A stretch of 64,000 nt of DNA from positions 60,745-124,744 of the forward strand of contig JAAWAN010000020.1 of assembly GCA_022792175.1 (NCBI GenBank). The letters run 5' to 3'. This DNA is from Provencibacterium sp. Its GTDB lineage: Bacteria > Bacillota > Clostridia > Oscillospirales > Ruminococcaceae. Shown one piece after another: positions 55,419-64,000 of this stretch (positions are counted from its first letter, which is position 1; each line of letters begins with the position of its first letter). A program made the position numbers and the translations under genes. Under the pieces are notes generated by a model. The model worked only from the letters and a program-made list of their open reading frames with translations. It did not search any database and was not told where the DNA came from.

Positions 55419-56450
55419 ATGAAAATCATTGTCGATGCATTTGGCGGGGACCATGCGCCGCGCGCCGTTATGGAGGGGTGCGCCATGGCAGTCGCGGAAT
55501 ATGGGATAGAAGTCCTGCTGGTCGGCGACCGCGCGCGCATTGAGCAATGCGCGCAGGAGAACGGGATTTCCATGGAGGGCATTTCGATTGAGCATGCCCC
55601 CGGTATTATGCCGGTGGAGGCGGAGCCGACCGATATCCGGAAAAAATATGCCGACAGTTCGCTGGCAGTCGGACTGCAAAAGCTGACTAAACAGGAAGGG
55701 GATGCACTGGTTTCCGCTGGGAGCACCGGCGCCCTGGTGGTCGGCGCCTCGCTGATGGTCGGGCGGATTAAAGGGATTAAGCGTGCCGCTATCGGCACCC
55801 TCATCCCCACCTTTAACGGCGCCTACCTGCTGCTGGACAGCGGGGCGAACGCCGAGTGCCGACCCGAAATGCTGCAGCAGTTTGCCGTTATGGGCAGCGC
55901 CTATATGCAGGCGCTGCAGGGGGTTGCCGCTCCCCGCGTAGGGCTCATCAATATCGGATCCGAGCCGAACAAGGGAACGCCGCTGCAGCAGGAAAGCTAT
56001 CAGCTTCTGCAGAATTCCCCCATCCATTTCATCGGCAATGTAGAGCCGCGGGAGCTGCCCGGCTGGGCCTGCGATGTCGCCGTTGCCGATGGATTTACCG
56101 GCAATGTGGTTCTCAAGCTGACCGAAGGGGTGGCGCTCTCGTTTGCGGGGGAGATAAAGCGTATGCTGAAAGCGAACACTTTTACGATGTTTGCCGCCTT
56201 GCTTATGCGCAAAAACCTGCAGGAATTTAAAAAGAAGATGGACTATACCGAGCATGGCGGTGCGCCGCTGATGGGAATCTCCCGTCCGGTTATCAAGGCG
56301 CACGGCAGCTCGAATGCCAAGGCCTTTAAAAATGCCATCCGCCAGGCGCGCGATTTTGCAGCGGGCGATGTTGTCGGCAGAATTGAAACCGCTTTGGCCG
56401 ATATCAAAGCGCACGAAAAGCAGCAGGAAAACGAATCCGCCCGTTCATAA
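55419..56450 (+). CDS. plsX: Phosphate acyltransferase PlsX
   Basis: KIIVDAFGGDHAPRAVMEGCAMAV...SAGSTGALVVGASLMVGRI. Confidence 0.95.
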   Translation: MKIIVDAFGGDHAPRAVMEGCAMAVAEYGIEVLLVGDRARIEQCAQENGISMEGISIEHAPGIMPVEAEPTDIRKKYADSSLAVGLQKLTKQEGDALVSAGSTGALVVGASLMVGRIKGIKRAAIGTLIPTFNGAYLLLDSGANAECRPEMLQQFAVMGSAYMQALQGVAAPRVGLINIGSEPNKGTPLQQESYQLLQNSPIHFIGNVEPRELPGWACDVAVADGFTGNVVLKLTEGVALSFAGEIKRMLKANTFTMFAALLMRKNLQEFKKKMDYTEHGGAPLMGISRPVIKAHGSSNAKAFKNAIRQARDFAAGDVVGRIETALADIKAHEKQQENESARS

Positions 56451-56526
56451 AGGAAAAAACCGGCCGGAAACAAAGCGCTCATAAACGTGCTGCTTTAAAG
56501 AGGACAAGGAAGGGAGGACTGAGAAT

Positions 56527-57204
56527 ATGCCGGAAATTGCGCGGCTGGAAAAGGAAATCGGTTATATTTTCCAGGATAAAAGTCTGATTGAGGTGGCTCT
56601 TACCCATTCCTCCTATGCAAACGAGGTCAAGCGGCGGACAAAATATAACGAGCGGCTGGAATTTTTGGGAGATGCGGTTCTTTCTATCATTGTATCTGAC
56701 TATCTGTTTCACAAATTCCATCTGCCGGAGGGGGAGCTGACCAAGCTGCGCGCCTCTCTTGTCTGCGAAAAAACGCTGGATCTGTTTGCGCAGAAAATAG
56801 CGCTCGGCGAATATCTGCGCCTCGGCAAGGGGGAGGAGATGACGGGGGGGAGAAAGCGCCCCTCCATCTGCTCGGATGCCTTTGAAGCGCTGATAGCGGC
56901 TATTTATCTGGATGGGGGAATCGAGCCTGCCCGCGCCTTTGTGCTTCCTTTTGTCGTGGGAATGCTGGAGGAGCACGCGACGCCCTTTAAGGACTATAAA
57001 ACGCTGCTGCAGGAGATCATTCAGCAAAACCCGGAGGAGCGGCTGCACTATGTGCTCGTCGAAGAATCCGGTCCTGACCATGATAAGCATTTTGTCGTGG
57101 AGGTTCATCTCAACAGCAACGTAATCGGCTCGGGAGAGGGGCGCTCCAAAAAAACAGCTGAGCAGCAGGCGGCGCGCCGGGCGCTGGAGCTGATGGGGAA
57201 ATGA
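56527..57204 (+). CDS. rnc: Ribonuclease III
   Basis: YNERLEFLGDAVLSIIVSDYL; C-terminal dsRBD. Confidence 0.96.
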   Translation: MPEIARLEKEIGYIFQDKSLIEVALTHSSYANEVKRRTKYNERLEFLGDAVLSIIVSDYLFHKFHLPEGELTKLRASLVCEKTLDLFAQKIALGEYLRLGKGEEMTGGRKRPSICSDAFEALIAAIYLDGGIEPARAFVLPFVVGMLEEHATPFKDYKTLLQEIIQQNPEERLHYVLVEESGPDHDKHFVVEVHLNSNVIGSGEGRSKKTAEQQAARRALELMGK

Positions 57205-58193
57205 AACACGCTAATATCGCCTTTTTCGTTCCGCACGCGGGCTGCCCGCACCGTTGCAGCTTCTGCGATCAGCACGCTATCTCCGGAGAAGCGCAGCCGC
57301 CCTCTCCTGATGAGGTGTGCCAGACGCTGTCCGGCATTTTACAGCAGCAAAACCACCGGGAAACGGAGATCGCCTTTTTCGGCGGAAGCTTTACCGCTAT
57401 TGAAAGAAAAACAATGGTTGCCCTTTTAAAGGCCGCTTCTGTTTTTATCGGGCCGGGCCGCTTTTCCGGCATACGGATTTCTACCCGGCCGGATGCCATC
57501 GATCGGGAGGTTCTTTCGATTCTGCAGGCTTATAGGGTTACTTCCATCGAGCTGGGCGCGCAGAGTATGGATGAGCGGGTTCTGCTGCTGAATCACCGTG
57601 GGCATACGGCGCAGGATGTGCGCCGCGCCTGCTCACTCATCCGGGAGACGGGGTTTTCTCTCGGCCTGCAGATGATGACCGGCCTGTATGGGGATACCGA
57701 CACCGGCGCTTTGCAGACGGCGAAAGAGCTGGCCGCCCTTCATCCGGATACGATGCGCATCTATCCAACCGCCGTTTTGCGGGGCACCGGACTGGAGCGC
57801 CTTTTTCGGGAGGGAGCTTATCGTCCGCCGGGGGTGGAGGAGTCGATCCCCCTCTGCGCAGAGCTGTTAAGGTATTTTACTTCACATGGAATCCGGGTCA
57901 TTCGCATGGGGCTGCACGCCAGCCCGGAGCTGGAAGAGAGGCTGGTTGCAGGCGCCTATCATCCGGCCTTTCGGGAGCTCTGTGAAGGTGAACTGCTTTA
58001 CATAGAAATGAAGCGCCGGCTGCAGACGCTTTTGCCGGGCGCTTACCGGATAACCGTACATCCAACGATGGTTTCCCGCGCGGTCGGGCAGAAAAAACGA
58101 AATTTGCAGCGGCTGCAGGCAGCGGGCTATCATCTGCTTGTGCGTCAGGAGAACTCTCTTCCCGTTGCGGCGCTGAATATTGACCGGCTTTAG
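57201..58193 (+). CDS. Elp3-like radical SAM protein
   Basis: FFVPHAGCPHRCSFCDQHAISG; ATGA overlap with rnc. Confidence 0.9.
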   Translation: MKHANIAFFVPHAGCPHRCSFCDQHAISGEAQPPSPDEVCQTLSGILQQQNHRETEIAFFGGSFTAIERKTMVALLKAASVFIGPGRFSGIRISTRPDAIDREVLSILQAYRVTSIELGAQSMDERVLLLNHRGHTAQDVRRACSLIRETGFSLGLQMMTGLYGDTDTGALQTAKELAALHPDTMRIYPTAVLRGTGLERLFREGAYRPPGVEESIPLCAELLRYFTSHGIRVIRMGLHASPELEERLVAGAYHPAFRELCEGELLYIEMKRRLQTLLPGAYRITVHPTMVSRAVGQKKRNLQRLQAAGYHLLVRQENSLPVAALNIDRL

Positions 58194-58369
58194 TCGGATG
58201 CGCAGGATAAAGCAAAGAAAGCGGCTATGAACTTAAACCTGCCGGCTTTGCCGTTAATGCCATTAATCATAATAGGGAACACAATTGAGAAAAGGAACGG
58301 GCAGCTTTTATAAGGAGCGGACCTGAAAGCAAGAGAAAAATTTTTCAAAAATTTTATGGAAGGGAGGGC

Positions 58370-61300
58370 ATGCGCATGCAGCTGAAAGCGTTGGAAATGG
58401 TGGGCTTTAAATCCTTTCCCGATCGCATACAGCTTCAGTTTGATGAGGGAATAACGGCGGTGGTCGGACCGAACGGGAGCGGGAAGAGCAACATTTCAGA
58501 TGCCATTCGCTGGGTTCTTGGCGAACAGTCGGGCAAGACCCTGCGCTCCGGCAAAATGGAGGATGTCATTTTCACCGGCACCCAGCACCGGGGGCCGATG
58601 GGCTATGCTTTCGTTTCGCTGACGATTGATAACTGCGACCGCAGCCTCTCTTCAGACAGCGACGAGGTGACCATTTCCCGGAAAATTTTCCGCTCCGGCG
58701 AAAGCGAATACCGGATAAACGGGACCGCTGTCCGCCTGCGCGATATCAACGAGCTGTTTATGGATACCGGTCTTGGCCGGGATGGCTATTCCATCATCGG
58801 GCAGGGTCGCATTGCGGAAATTGTGGGGGCCAAAAGCGCGCAGCGCCGGGAAATATTCGAGGAAGCGGCGGGAATCTCCAAATTCCGCTACCGCAAGGAG
58901 CAGGCGGAAAAAAGGCTTCTGCAGGCGCAGGAAAATCTGCTGCGCTTAAAGGACATCCTTTCCGAGCTGGAGGGGCGGGTGGAGCCGCTGCGCATGCAGT
59001 CGCAAAAGGCGCAGGAATATCTCCGGCTCGCTCTGCGGAAAAAGGAGCTGGAAATTTCCCTCTGGCTGCTTTCAATCGAGCGGCTACAGGGGCAGCTCGG
59101 CTCTCAGGAGGATAAGCTGCTGCTGGCGGGGGAAGAACGTGAGCGGCTGCAGAAAGGGCTGCAGCAAACAGAGCAGCAGACAGCCGAAATCTATGAAGCT
59201 ATCCGCCGCTGCGATATTGAGGCCGATGAGCGGCGCCAGGAGATAAGCGCCCTGCAGGCTCTGGAAGCGCAGCAACACAGCCGCACGGCTGTGTTGCACA
59301 ATGATATGGAACATAACCGGGAGACCATTTCGCGCCTTCGGGAGAATATTGCCGGCCATACTGCCGGCAAGGAGCGCATAGAAGGGCAGCTGCAGCAGAT
59401 GGCTTTAGAAAACCGCGAGCGGGAAGAAAAGCTCGCGGCGCTGAACGGGCGGCAGTCTGAGCTGGAAAAAAAGCGGGAAGACCTGGAGGAGCAGGTCTTT
59501 CAGCTTGCAGAAAGCCAGACCGCTTTTACACAGGAGAAAGCGGCGCTTCTGCGCGAAATTTCTAACGAAAAGCTGCTGGGCGCCTCCAGCGCCGCCGTTT
59601 TGGAGCAGCTGCGCGAGAGCGAGCAGCAACTGCAGGCGCAGGCCGGGGAAACGCAGGCTTCCTTTGAAGAATGTATGCGTCAGCTCCAGCAGATAACTGA
59701 GCTGCTGCAGACGATAGAGGAGCAGCTGGTTTCTCAGCAGAATGTAAAAAAAGGATACCTGATGAAGCAGAAGTCGGTCTCCGATCGCCTGCTCCAGCTC
59801 AAAAAGGAGCAGGATGACCGCAGTGCCGAGCAGAAGAGCTACCTGCAGAAGGCAAAGCTTATCAGCGATATGGAAAAAAATATGGAGGGCTTTCAGCAGA
59901 GTGTCCGCTATATTATGAACCAGGCGCAGAGCGGAAACCTTCGAGGGATTGAGGGGCCGGTTTCCCGGCTGATTTCGGTAGAACCCCGTTATGCCTGCGC
60001 TATTGAGGTTGCTCTGGGTGCGGCGATGCAGAACATCGTTGTGACCACCGATTCCGCCGCCAAGGTGGCCATTGAGGCGTTAAAGCGCGCCCGTGCGGGT
60101 CGGGCTACCTTTTTGCCCATCTCGATTATCCGTGCCCGTTCGTTTGAAGAAAAGGGGCTTGATGGCTGCGAGGGGTTTATTGCACTGGCCAGCGACCTGG
60201 TCGGCTGCGGGGAAAAATACCAGGAGATTATCCGGAACCTGCTAGGGCGAATCGCCGTCGCCGAGGATATGGACTGCGCGGTAGCGATTGCCAGGCGCTA
60301 TGGTTACCGTTTTCGGGTGGTTACGCTCGATGGCCAGGTTATCAATCCCGGTGGCTCGATGACCGGCGGCTCCCTTTCACACAGCGCAGGTCTTTTAAGC
60401 CGCGCTGGCGAGATTGAAAGGCTGCAGGCGCAGGCGAAAGCAGTCGGGGAACAGATGGCGCAGAATGCGGCGGAGGTTAAAACAGCCGAGGAGGAGCTGG
60501 CGCAGCTGAATGCCTGGATTACCGGACTGGATGCGGATGTGCGCACGATGAGCGAGGACCGCATTCGCTATGAGGCAGAGGAGAAGCGCCTTCTTTTGCA
60601 GCGCGAAAGCCTTACCCGCCAGCAGCAGGAGGCTGTCCGCCATGCGCAGGAAGCCGGGCGCAGGCTTGCCGAACTGGGCGAGCAGAGCGTAAGCAGCGAA
60701 GAAAAGGTTCGCCGCCTGAATGAGCAGCAGCAGGCGCTGCAGCTGCAAATGGACACGCTGAGCACCCGGCAGCAGGAAGCTGCCCGGGAGCAGGCTGTAT
60801 GTCAGGAGGCCGTGGGGGCGCTGGCTATTGAGCGGCTGACGCTTGAAAAGGATATCGAGGCCCAAAAGCAGCTGGCGCTGCAGCTGCAAAGCCAGCTGCA
60901 GGAGAGCCAGGGCCGTTCGCAGGACCTCAGCGAGCAGATTGCCGCACTGGAAAAGGAGAACGTCCGGCTGCTGGAAGAGATCGATTCGACTGCAGAGCAG
61001 ATTACCTCCTTAAAGGATCGGACGCAGATCTGCTCGCACAAGATAAAAAAACTGATTGAACAGAAAAGCGGGTTGGAGCAGCAGAATGCGCAAAGCCGCC
61101 AGAGAGAACGGGAGATGCATGCGCAGATAGAAACACTTGCCCGCGAGCTGGCGCGGCTGGAGGAGCGGCGGGATACGCTGAAGTCCGAGAGCGATGCGCT
61201 TATCTCCCGCCTGTATGACGAATATGAGCTGACGCTGACAAAGGCGCAGGAGCAGAGGATCAGTCTGGAGGACCCGGATGGGGCGGGCCGCGAGCTGGTA

Positions 61301-61945
61301 GCGCTGAAAAATAAGATAAAGGCGATCGGCAGTGTAAATCTGGAAGCTGTTGAGGAATACCAGCAGATCAACAGCCGCTATCAGTTTTTAAAGGCGCAGC
61401 TGGAGGATGTGGAGCATTCCCGCGATGAACTCTACCGCCTGATTGCCGAGCTTTCAGGCGAGATGAAGGAGCTTTTCGTTAAGAACTTTCAGGAGATTGA
61501 CCGCCACTTCGGGAAAATTTTCGCCGAACTCTTTGGCGGCGGTAGCGCGCAGCTGCTGCTCAGTGAGCCGGAGAACGTTCTGGAATCCGGCATAGAAATA
61601 TATGTGCAGCCTCCGGGAAAGATTATTAAAAACCTGGCTGCGCTTTCGGGCGGCGAGCAGGCCTTTGTGGCCATTGCCATCTATTTTGCCATTCTCAAGG
61701 TACGTCCGGCGCCCTTTTGCCTGCTCGATGAGATTGAAGCGGCGCTCGACGATGTTAATGTTGTGAAATTTGCCGCCTACCTGCGCCGGCTTTCCGGCCA
61801 TACCCAGTTCATTGCCATCTCCCACCGGCGCGGCACGATGGAGGAGGCTGATGTTCTCTATGGGGTAACCATGCAGGAGGAGGGGGTTTCCAAGCTGCTT
61901 CGGCTGGATGTTTCCGAGCTGGAAAGCAAACTGGGAATGAAGTAA
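58370..61945 (+). CDS. smc: Chromosome segregation protein SMC
   Basis: [54 protein letters not shown] signature [18 protein letters not shown]. Confidence 0.97.
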   Translation: MRMQLKALEMVGFKSFPDRIQLQFDEGITAVVGPNGSGKSNISDAIRWVLGEQSGKTLRSGKMEDVIFTGTQHRGPMGYAFVSLTIDNCDRSLSSDSDEVTISRKIFRSGESEYRINGTAVRLRDINELFMDTGLGRDGYSIIGQGRIAEIVGAKSAQRREIFEEAAGISKFRYRKEQAEKRLLQAQENLLRLKDILSELEGRVEPLRMQSQKAQEYLRLALRKKELEISLWLLSIERLQGQLGSQEDKLLLAGEERERLQKGLQQTEQQTAEIYEAIRRCDIEADERRQEISALQALEAQQHSRTAVLHNDMEHNRETISRLRENIAGHTAGKERIEGQLQQMALENREREEKLAALNGRQSELEKKREDLEEQVFQLAESQTAFTQEKAALLREISNEKLLGASSAAVLEQLRESEQQLQAQAGETQASFEECMRQLQQITELLQTIEEQLVSQQNVKKGYLMKQKSVSDRLLQLKKEQDDRSAEQKSYLQKAKLISDMEKNMEGFQQSVRYIMNQAQSGNLRGIEGPVSRLISVEPRYACAIEVALGAAMQNIVVTTDSAAKVAIEALKRARAGRATFLPISIIRARSFEEKGLDGCEGFIALASDLVGCGEKYQEIIRNLLGRIAVAEDMDCAVAIARRYGYRFRVVTLDGQVINPGGSMTGGSLSHSAGLLSRAGEIERLQAQAKAVGEQMAQNAAEVKTAEEELAQLNAWITGLDADVRTMSEDRIRYEAEEKRLLLQRESLTRQQQEAVRHAQEAGRRLAELGEQSVSSEEKVRRLNEQQQALQLQMDTLSTRQQEAAREQAVCQEAVGALAIERLTLEKDIEAQKQLALQLQSQLQESQGRSQDLSEQIAALEKENVRLLEEIDSTAEQITSLKDRTQICSHKIKKLIEQKSGLEQQNAQSRQREREMHAQIETLARELARLEERRDTLKSESDALISRLYDEYELTLTKAQEQRISLEDPDGAGRELVALKNKIKAIGSVNLEAVEEYQQINSRYQFLKAQLEDVEHSRDELYRLIAELSGEMKELFVKNFQEIDRHFGKIFAELFGGGSAQLLLSEPENVLESGIEIYVQPPGKIIKNLAALSGGEQAFVAIAIYFAILKVRPAPFCLLDEIEAALDDVNVVKFAAYLRRLSGHTQFIAISHRRGTMEEADVLYGVTMQEEGVSKLLRLDVSELESKLGMK

Positions 61946-62033
61946 AGGCCGGCTGCTGCTTTACATTGCCGCAGGCAAGGCCTTTTCGGCAGAAACATAT
62001 TCTCAAATCTGCAAGATAAGGAAGGAATGTGCA

Positions 62034-62951
62034 ATGGGCCTGTTTAAAAAGATCAGCGAGGGGCTGAAAAAAACCCGGGAAACGATGATGAGCGCCATTG
62101 AGGGGGTGGCGCACAGCTTTACTGTGATTGATGAGGAGCTTATCGAGCAGCTCGAGGAAATTCTGATCATGGCGGATGTCGGCACGGCGACGGCCGGGGA
62201 AATCTGCCAGCGGCTGCGCGCCCGCATCAAGGAGACCGGCGTTACCGACCCGGCCAAAGTAAAGGACCTGCTCAAGGAGATTATTGCCGGCATGCTCGAG
62301 GGAGACTGCTCGCTCGATCTGCGTTCTTCTCCCGCCGTTATTCTCATGATCGGCGTAAACGGCGTCGGGAAAACGACTACCATCGGCAAACTGGCGGACA
62401 GTCTGCGCGGGGAGGGCAAAAGGGTGCTGGTAGCGGCGGCGGATACCTTTCGCGCGGCAGCTATTGAGCAGCTGGAAATCTGGGCAAACCGCGCGAATGT
62501 CCCGATTGTCAAGCATACCGAGGGCGCAGATCCGGCCGCCGTTATTTTTGATGCTATCTCTGCCGGCAAGGCGCGGGGAGTGGATGTCATCCTCTGCGAT
62601 ACGGCGGGCCGGCTTCACAACAAAAAACACCTGATGGATGAGCTGGCCAAAATTGGTCGGATTATCGAACGGGAGCTGCCGGAATCTTCAAAAGAGGTAC
62701 TGTTGGTGCTGGATGCGACCACCGGACAGAATGCGGTTAACCAGGCGCGCGCTTTCAAGGAGGCGACCGGACTGACCGGCATCGTTTTAACCAAACTGGA
62801 CGGTACTGCCAAGGGCGGCGTCGTCATCGGTATTAAGCAGGAGCTGCAGATTCCGATTAAATATATCGGGGTCGGCGAGCAGATGGATGACCTTCGCCCG
62901 TTTGACCCGCAGCAGTTTGTAGAAGCGCTCTTTGAAGAAGAAAAGGAATAG
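62034..62951 (+). CDS. ftsY: Signal recognition particle receptor FtsY
   Basis: MIGVNGVGKTTTIGKLADSLRGEGKRVLVAAADTFRAAAIEQLEIWA; DTAGRLHNKKHLMDEL. Confidence 0.97.
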   Translation: MGLFKKISEGLKKTRETMMSAIEGVAHSFTVIDEELIEQLEEILIMADVGTATAGEICQRLRARIKETGVTDPAKVKDLLKEIIAGMLEGDCSLDLRSSPAVILMIGVNGVGKTTTIGKLADSLRGEGKRVLVAAADTFRAAAIEQLEIWANRANVPIVKHTEGADPAAVIFDAISAGKARGVDVILCDTAGRLHNKKHLMDELAKIGRIIERELPESSKEVLLVLDATTGQNAVNQARAFKEATGLTGIVLTKLDGTAKGGVVIGIKQELQIPIKYIGVGEQMDDLRPFDPQQFVEALFEEEKE

Positions 62952-62978
62952 CCAGGCCAAAAGGAAAGGGAGAAAAGA

Positions 62979-63584
62979 ATGACACAGATAATCGCAGCCA
63001 CCAACAATCCTCATAAGGTAGAGGAGCTGAGGCGGATTCTGGCGCCTATGGGCTTTGAGGTGCTTTCGCTCGGACAGGCAAACATTTCGGTGCATCCGGA
63101 GGAAACGGCAGAGACGTTTACCGGCAATGCCCTGCTGAAAGCGCAGACGGTGTTCGATTTGTGCGCTCTTCCTACCATTGCAGATGACAGCGGACTGTGC
63201 GTAAAGGCGCTCGGCGGACGTCCGGGGGTGCATTCGGCGCGCTATGGCGGCGAAGGCCTGAGCGATGCGCAGCGCGTTTCGCGGCTGCTTCAGGAGATGG
63301 AAGGGGTGCCGGAAAAGGAGCGGTCGGCAAAATTTGTCTGCGCCATCTGCTGCTTTTTGAATCGGGATACCGTTCTGGAATGCACGGGGGAATGCGAGGG
63401 CCGTATCGGATATGAGCCGGTAGGGGAGGATGGCTTTGGCTATGACCCGGTTTTTATGGTGGGAGGGCGCAGCTATGCCCAGCTCAACGCTGAGGAAAAG
63501 GATGCCATCAGCCATCGCGGCCGTGCGCTCAAAAACCTGCAGGAGCTGCTCGCCCCCTACCAGGCCCGCGCAGCAGCAGATTAA
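62979..63584 (+). CDS. rdgB: XTP/dITP diphosphatase (RdgB/HAM1)
   Basis: IIAATNNPHKVEELRRILAPMGFEVLSL...ADDSGLCVKALGGRPGVHSARYGG. Confidence 0.95.
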   Translation: MTQIIAATNNPHKVEELRRILAPMGFEVLSLGQANISVHPEETAETFTGNALLKAQTVFDLCALPTIADDSGLCVKALGGRPGVHSARYGGEGLSDAQRVSRLLQEMEGVPEKERSAKFVCAICCFLNRDTVLECTGECEGRIGYEPVGEDGFGYDPVFMVGGRSYAQLNAEEKDAISHRGRALKNLQELLAPYQARAAAD

Positions 63585-63639
63585 CGGATAATAGGGGCCT
63601 GCAGCCCGTTTATGAATATCAAAACCGGGGAGGAAGAAT

Positions 63640-63924
63640 ATGCTGAGTTCCAAGCAAAGGGCGCTGCTTCGCGGCTTCGCCAACGATCTGCCCACCATTC
63701 TTCAGATTGGCAAGGGCGGAATAACCGAAACCCTCTGCCGCCAGGCGGACGAGGCGCTTTTGGCGAGAGAGCTTATCAAGCTGCGCGTTTTGGAGAATGC
63801 GCCGGTGAATGCCCGGGAGGCGGCAGAGGAAATTGCCGGACGGGTTTCGGCGCAGGTGATACAGGTTATCGGTACGCGCGCCGTGCTGTTCCGGCAAAAT
63901 AAAGAGTCCCGCTTCCAGCTTTAA
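63640..63924 (+). CDS. yhbY: YhbY/CRS1-CRM family RNA-binding protein
   Basis: LSSKQRALLRGFANDLPTILQIGKGGITETLCRQADEAL. Confidence 0.9.
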   Translation: MLSSKQRALLRGFANDLPTILQIGKGGITETLCRQADEALLARELIKLRVLENAPVNAREAAEEIAGRVSAQVIQVIGTRAVLFRQNKESRFQL

Positions 63925-64000
63925 TGCGGGCGGAGCTCTTTAAAAGGGCATGGCCGCTATGTTTTGAGGCAGCAGGTTTCAGAGGAAGGTCCAAAATTTT

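Noticed and set aside
55359-56414. 351-aa antisense ORF
   Set aside because: Antisense to plsX, no homology seen.
1-64000. tRNA, rRNA, CRISPR or transposase genes
   Set aside because: Scanned by eye for T-loop GGTTCGA-like patterns, regularly spaced repeats and transposase motifs; none convincing. tRNAscan/Infernal would be decisive.

Overview
The window looks like chromosomal DNA from a spore-forming, Gram-positive-type Firmicute, probably a Clostridia/Oscillospirales-like gut lineage. That assignment is inferred from gene content (spoIIE, class B sortase, plsX-rnc-smc-ftsY cluster) and is not proven. It is mostly housekeeping sequence: feoB C-terminus, gltX, argS, infC-rpmI-rplT with an L20-type leader, dprA-topA-trmFO, plsX-rnc-radical SAM-smc-ftsY-rdgB-yhbY, citrate synthase, spoIIE. 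Accessory blocks lie between these. I saw no tRNA, rRNA, CRISPR array or intact mobile element. The two most interesting items are: (1) a 3.9-15.6 kb locus with three tandem ~760-aa lipoproteins that join an Asp-box/beta-propeller-like N-terminus to an ABC solute-binding-like C-terminus. They are followed by two sugar-type ABC permeases, a MacA/HlyD-like adaptor with a Trp/Asp-rich insert and a MacB-like membrane protein. No ATPase is present, and promoter-proximal direct repeats and dyads suggest dedicated regulation. (2) A putative ribosome-mediated translational attenuator ahead of an MFS exporter (minus strand, ~36.27-36.00 kb). It has a 12-codon leader peptide (MILCIDFAPCRV) with a strong SD, competing hairpins, and two separate segments complementary to the exporter SD. 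Other observations include a decaying mutT/mazG/helicase remnant bracketed by inverted hairpin repeats, frameshifted genes, an ATT start for infC, a lipobox-bearing sortase and several operator-like repeats. Protein names come from recognising family motifs by eye; no database search was run.
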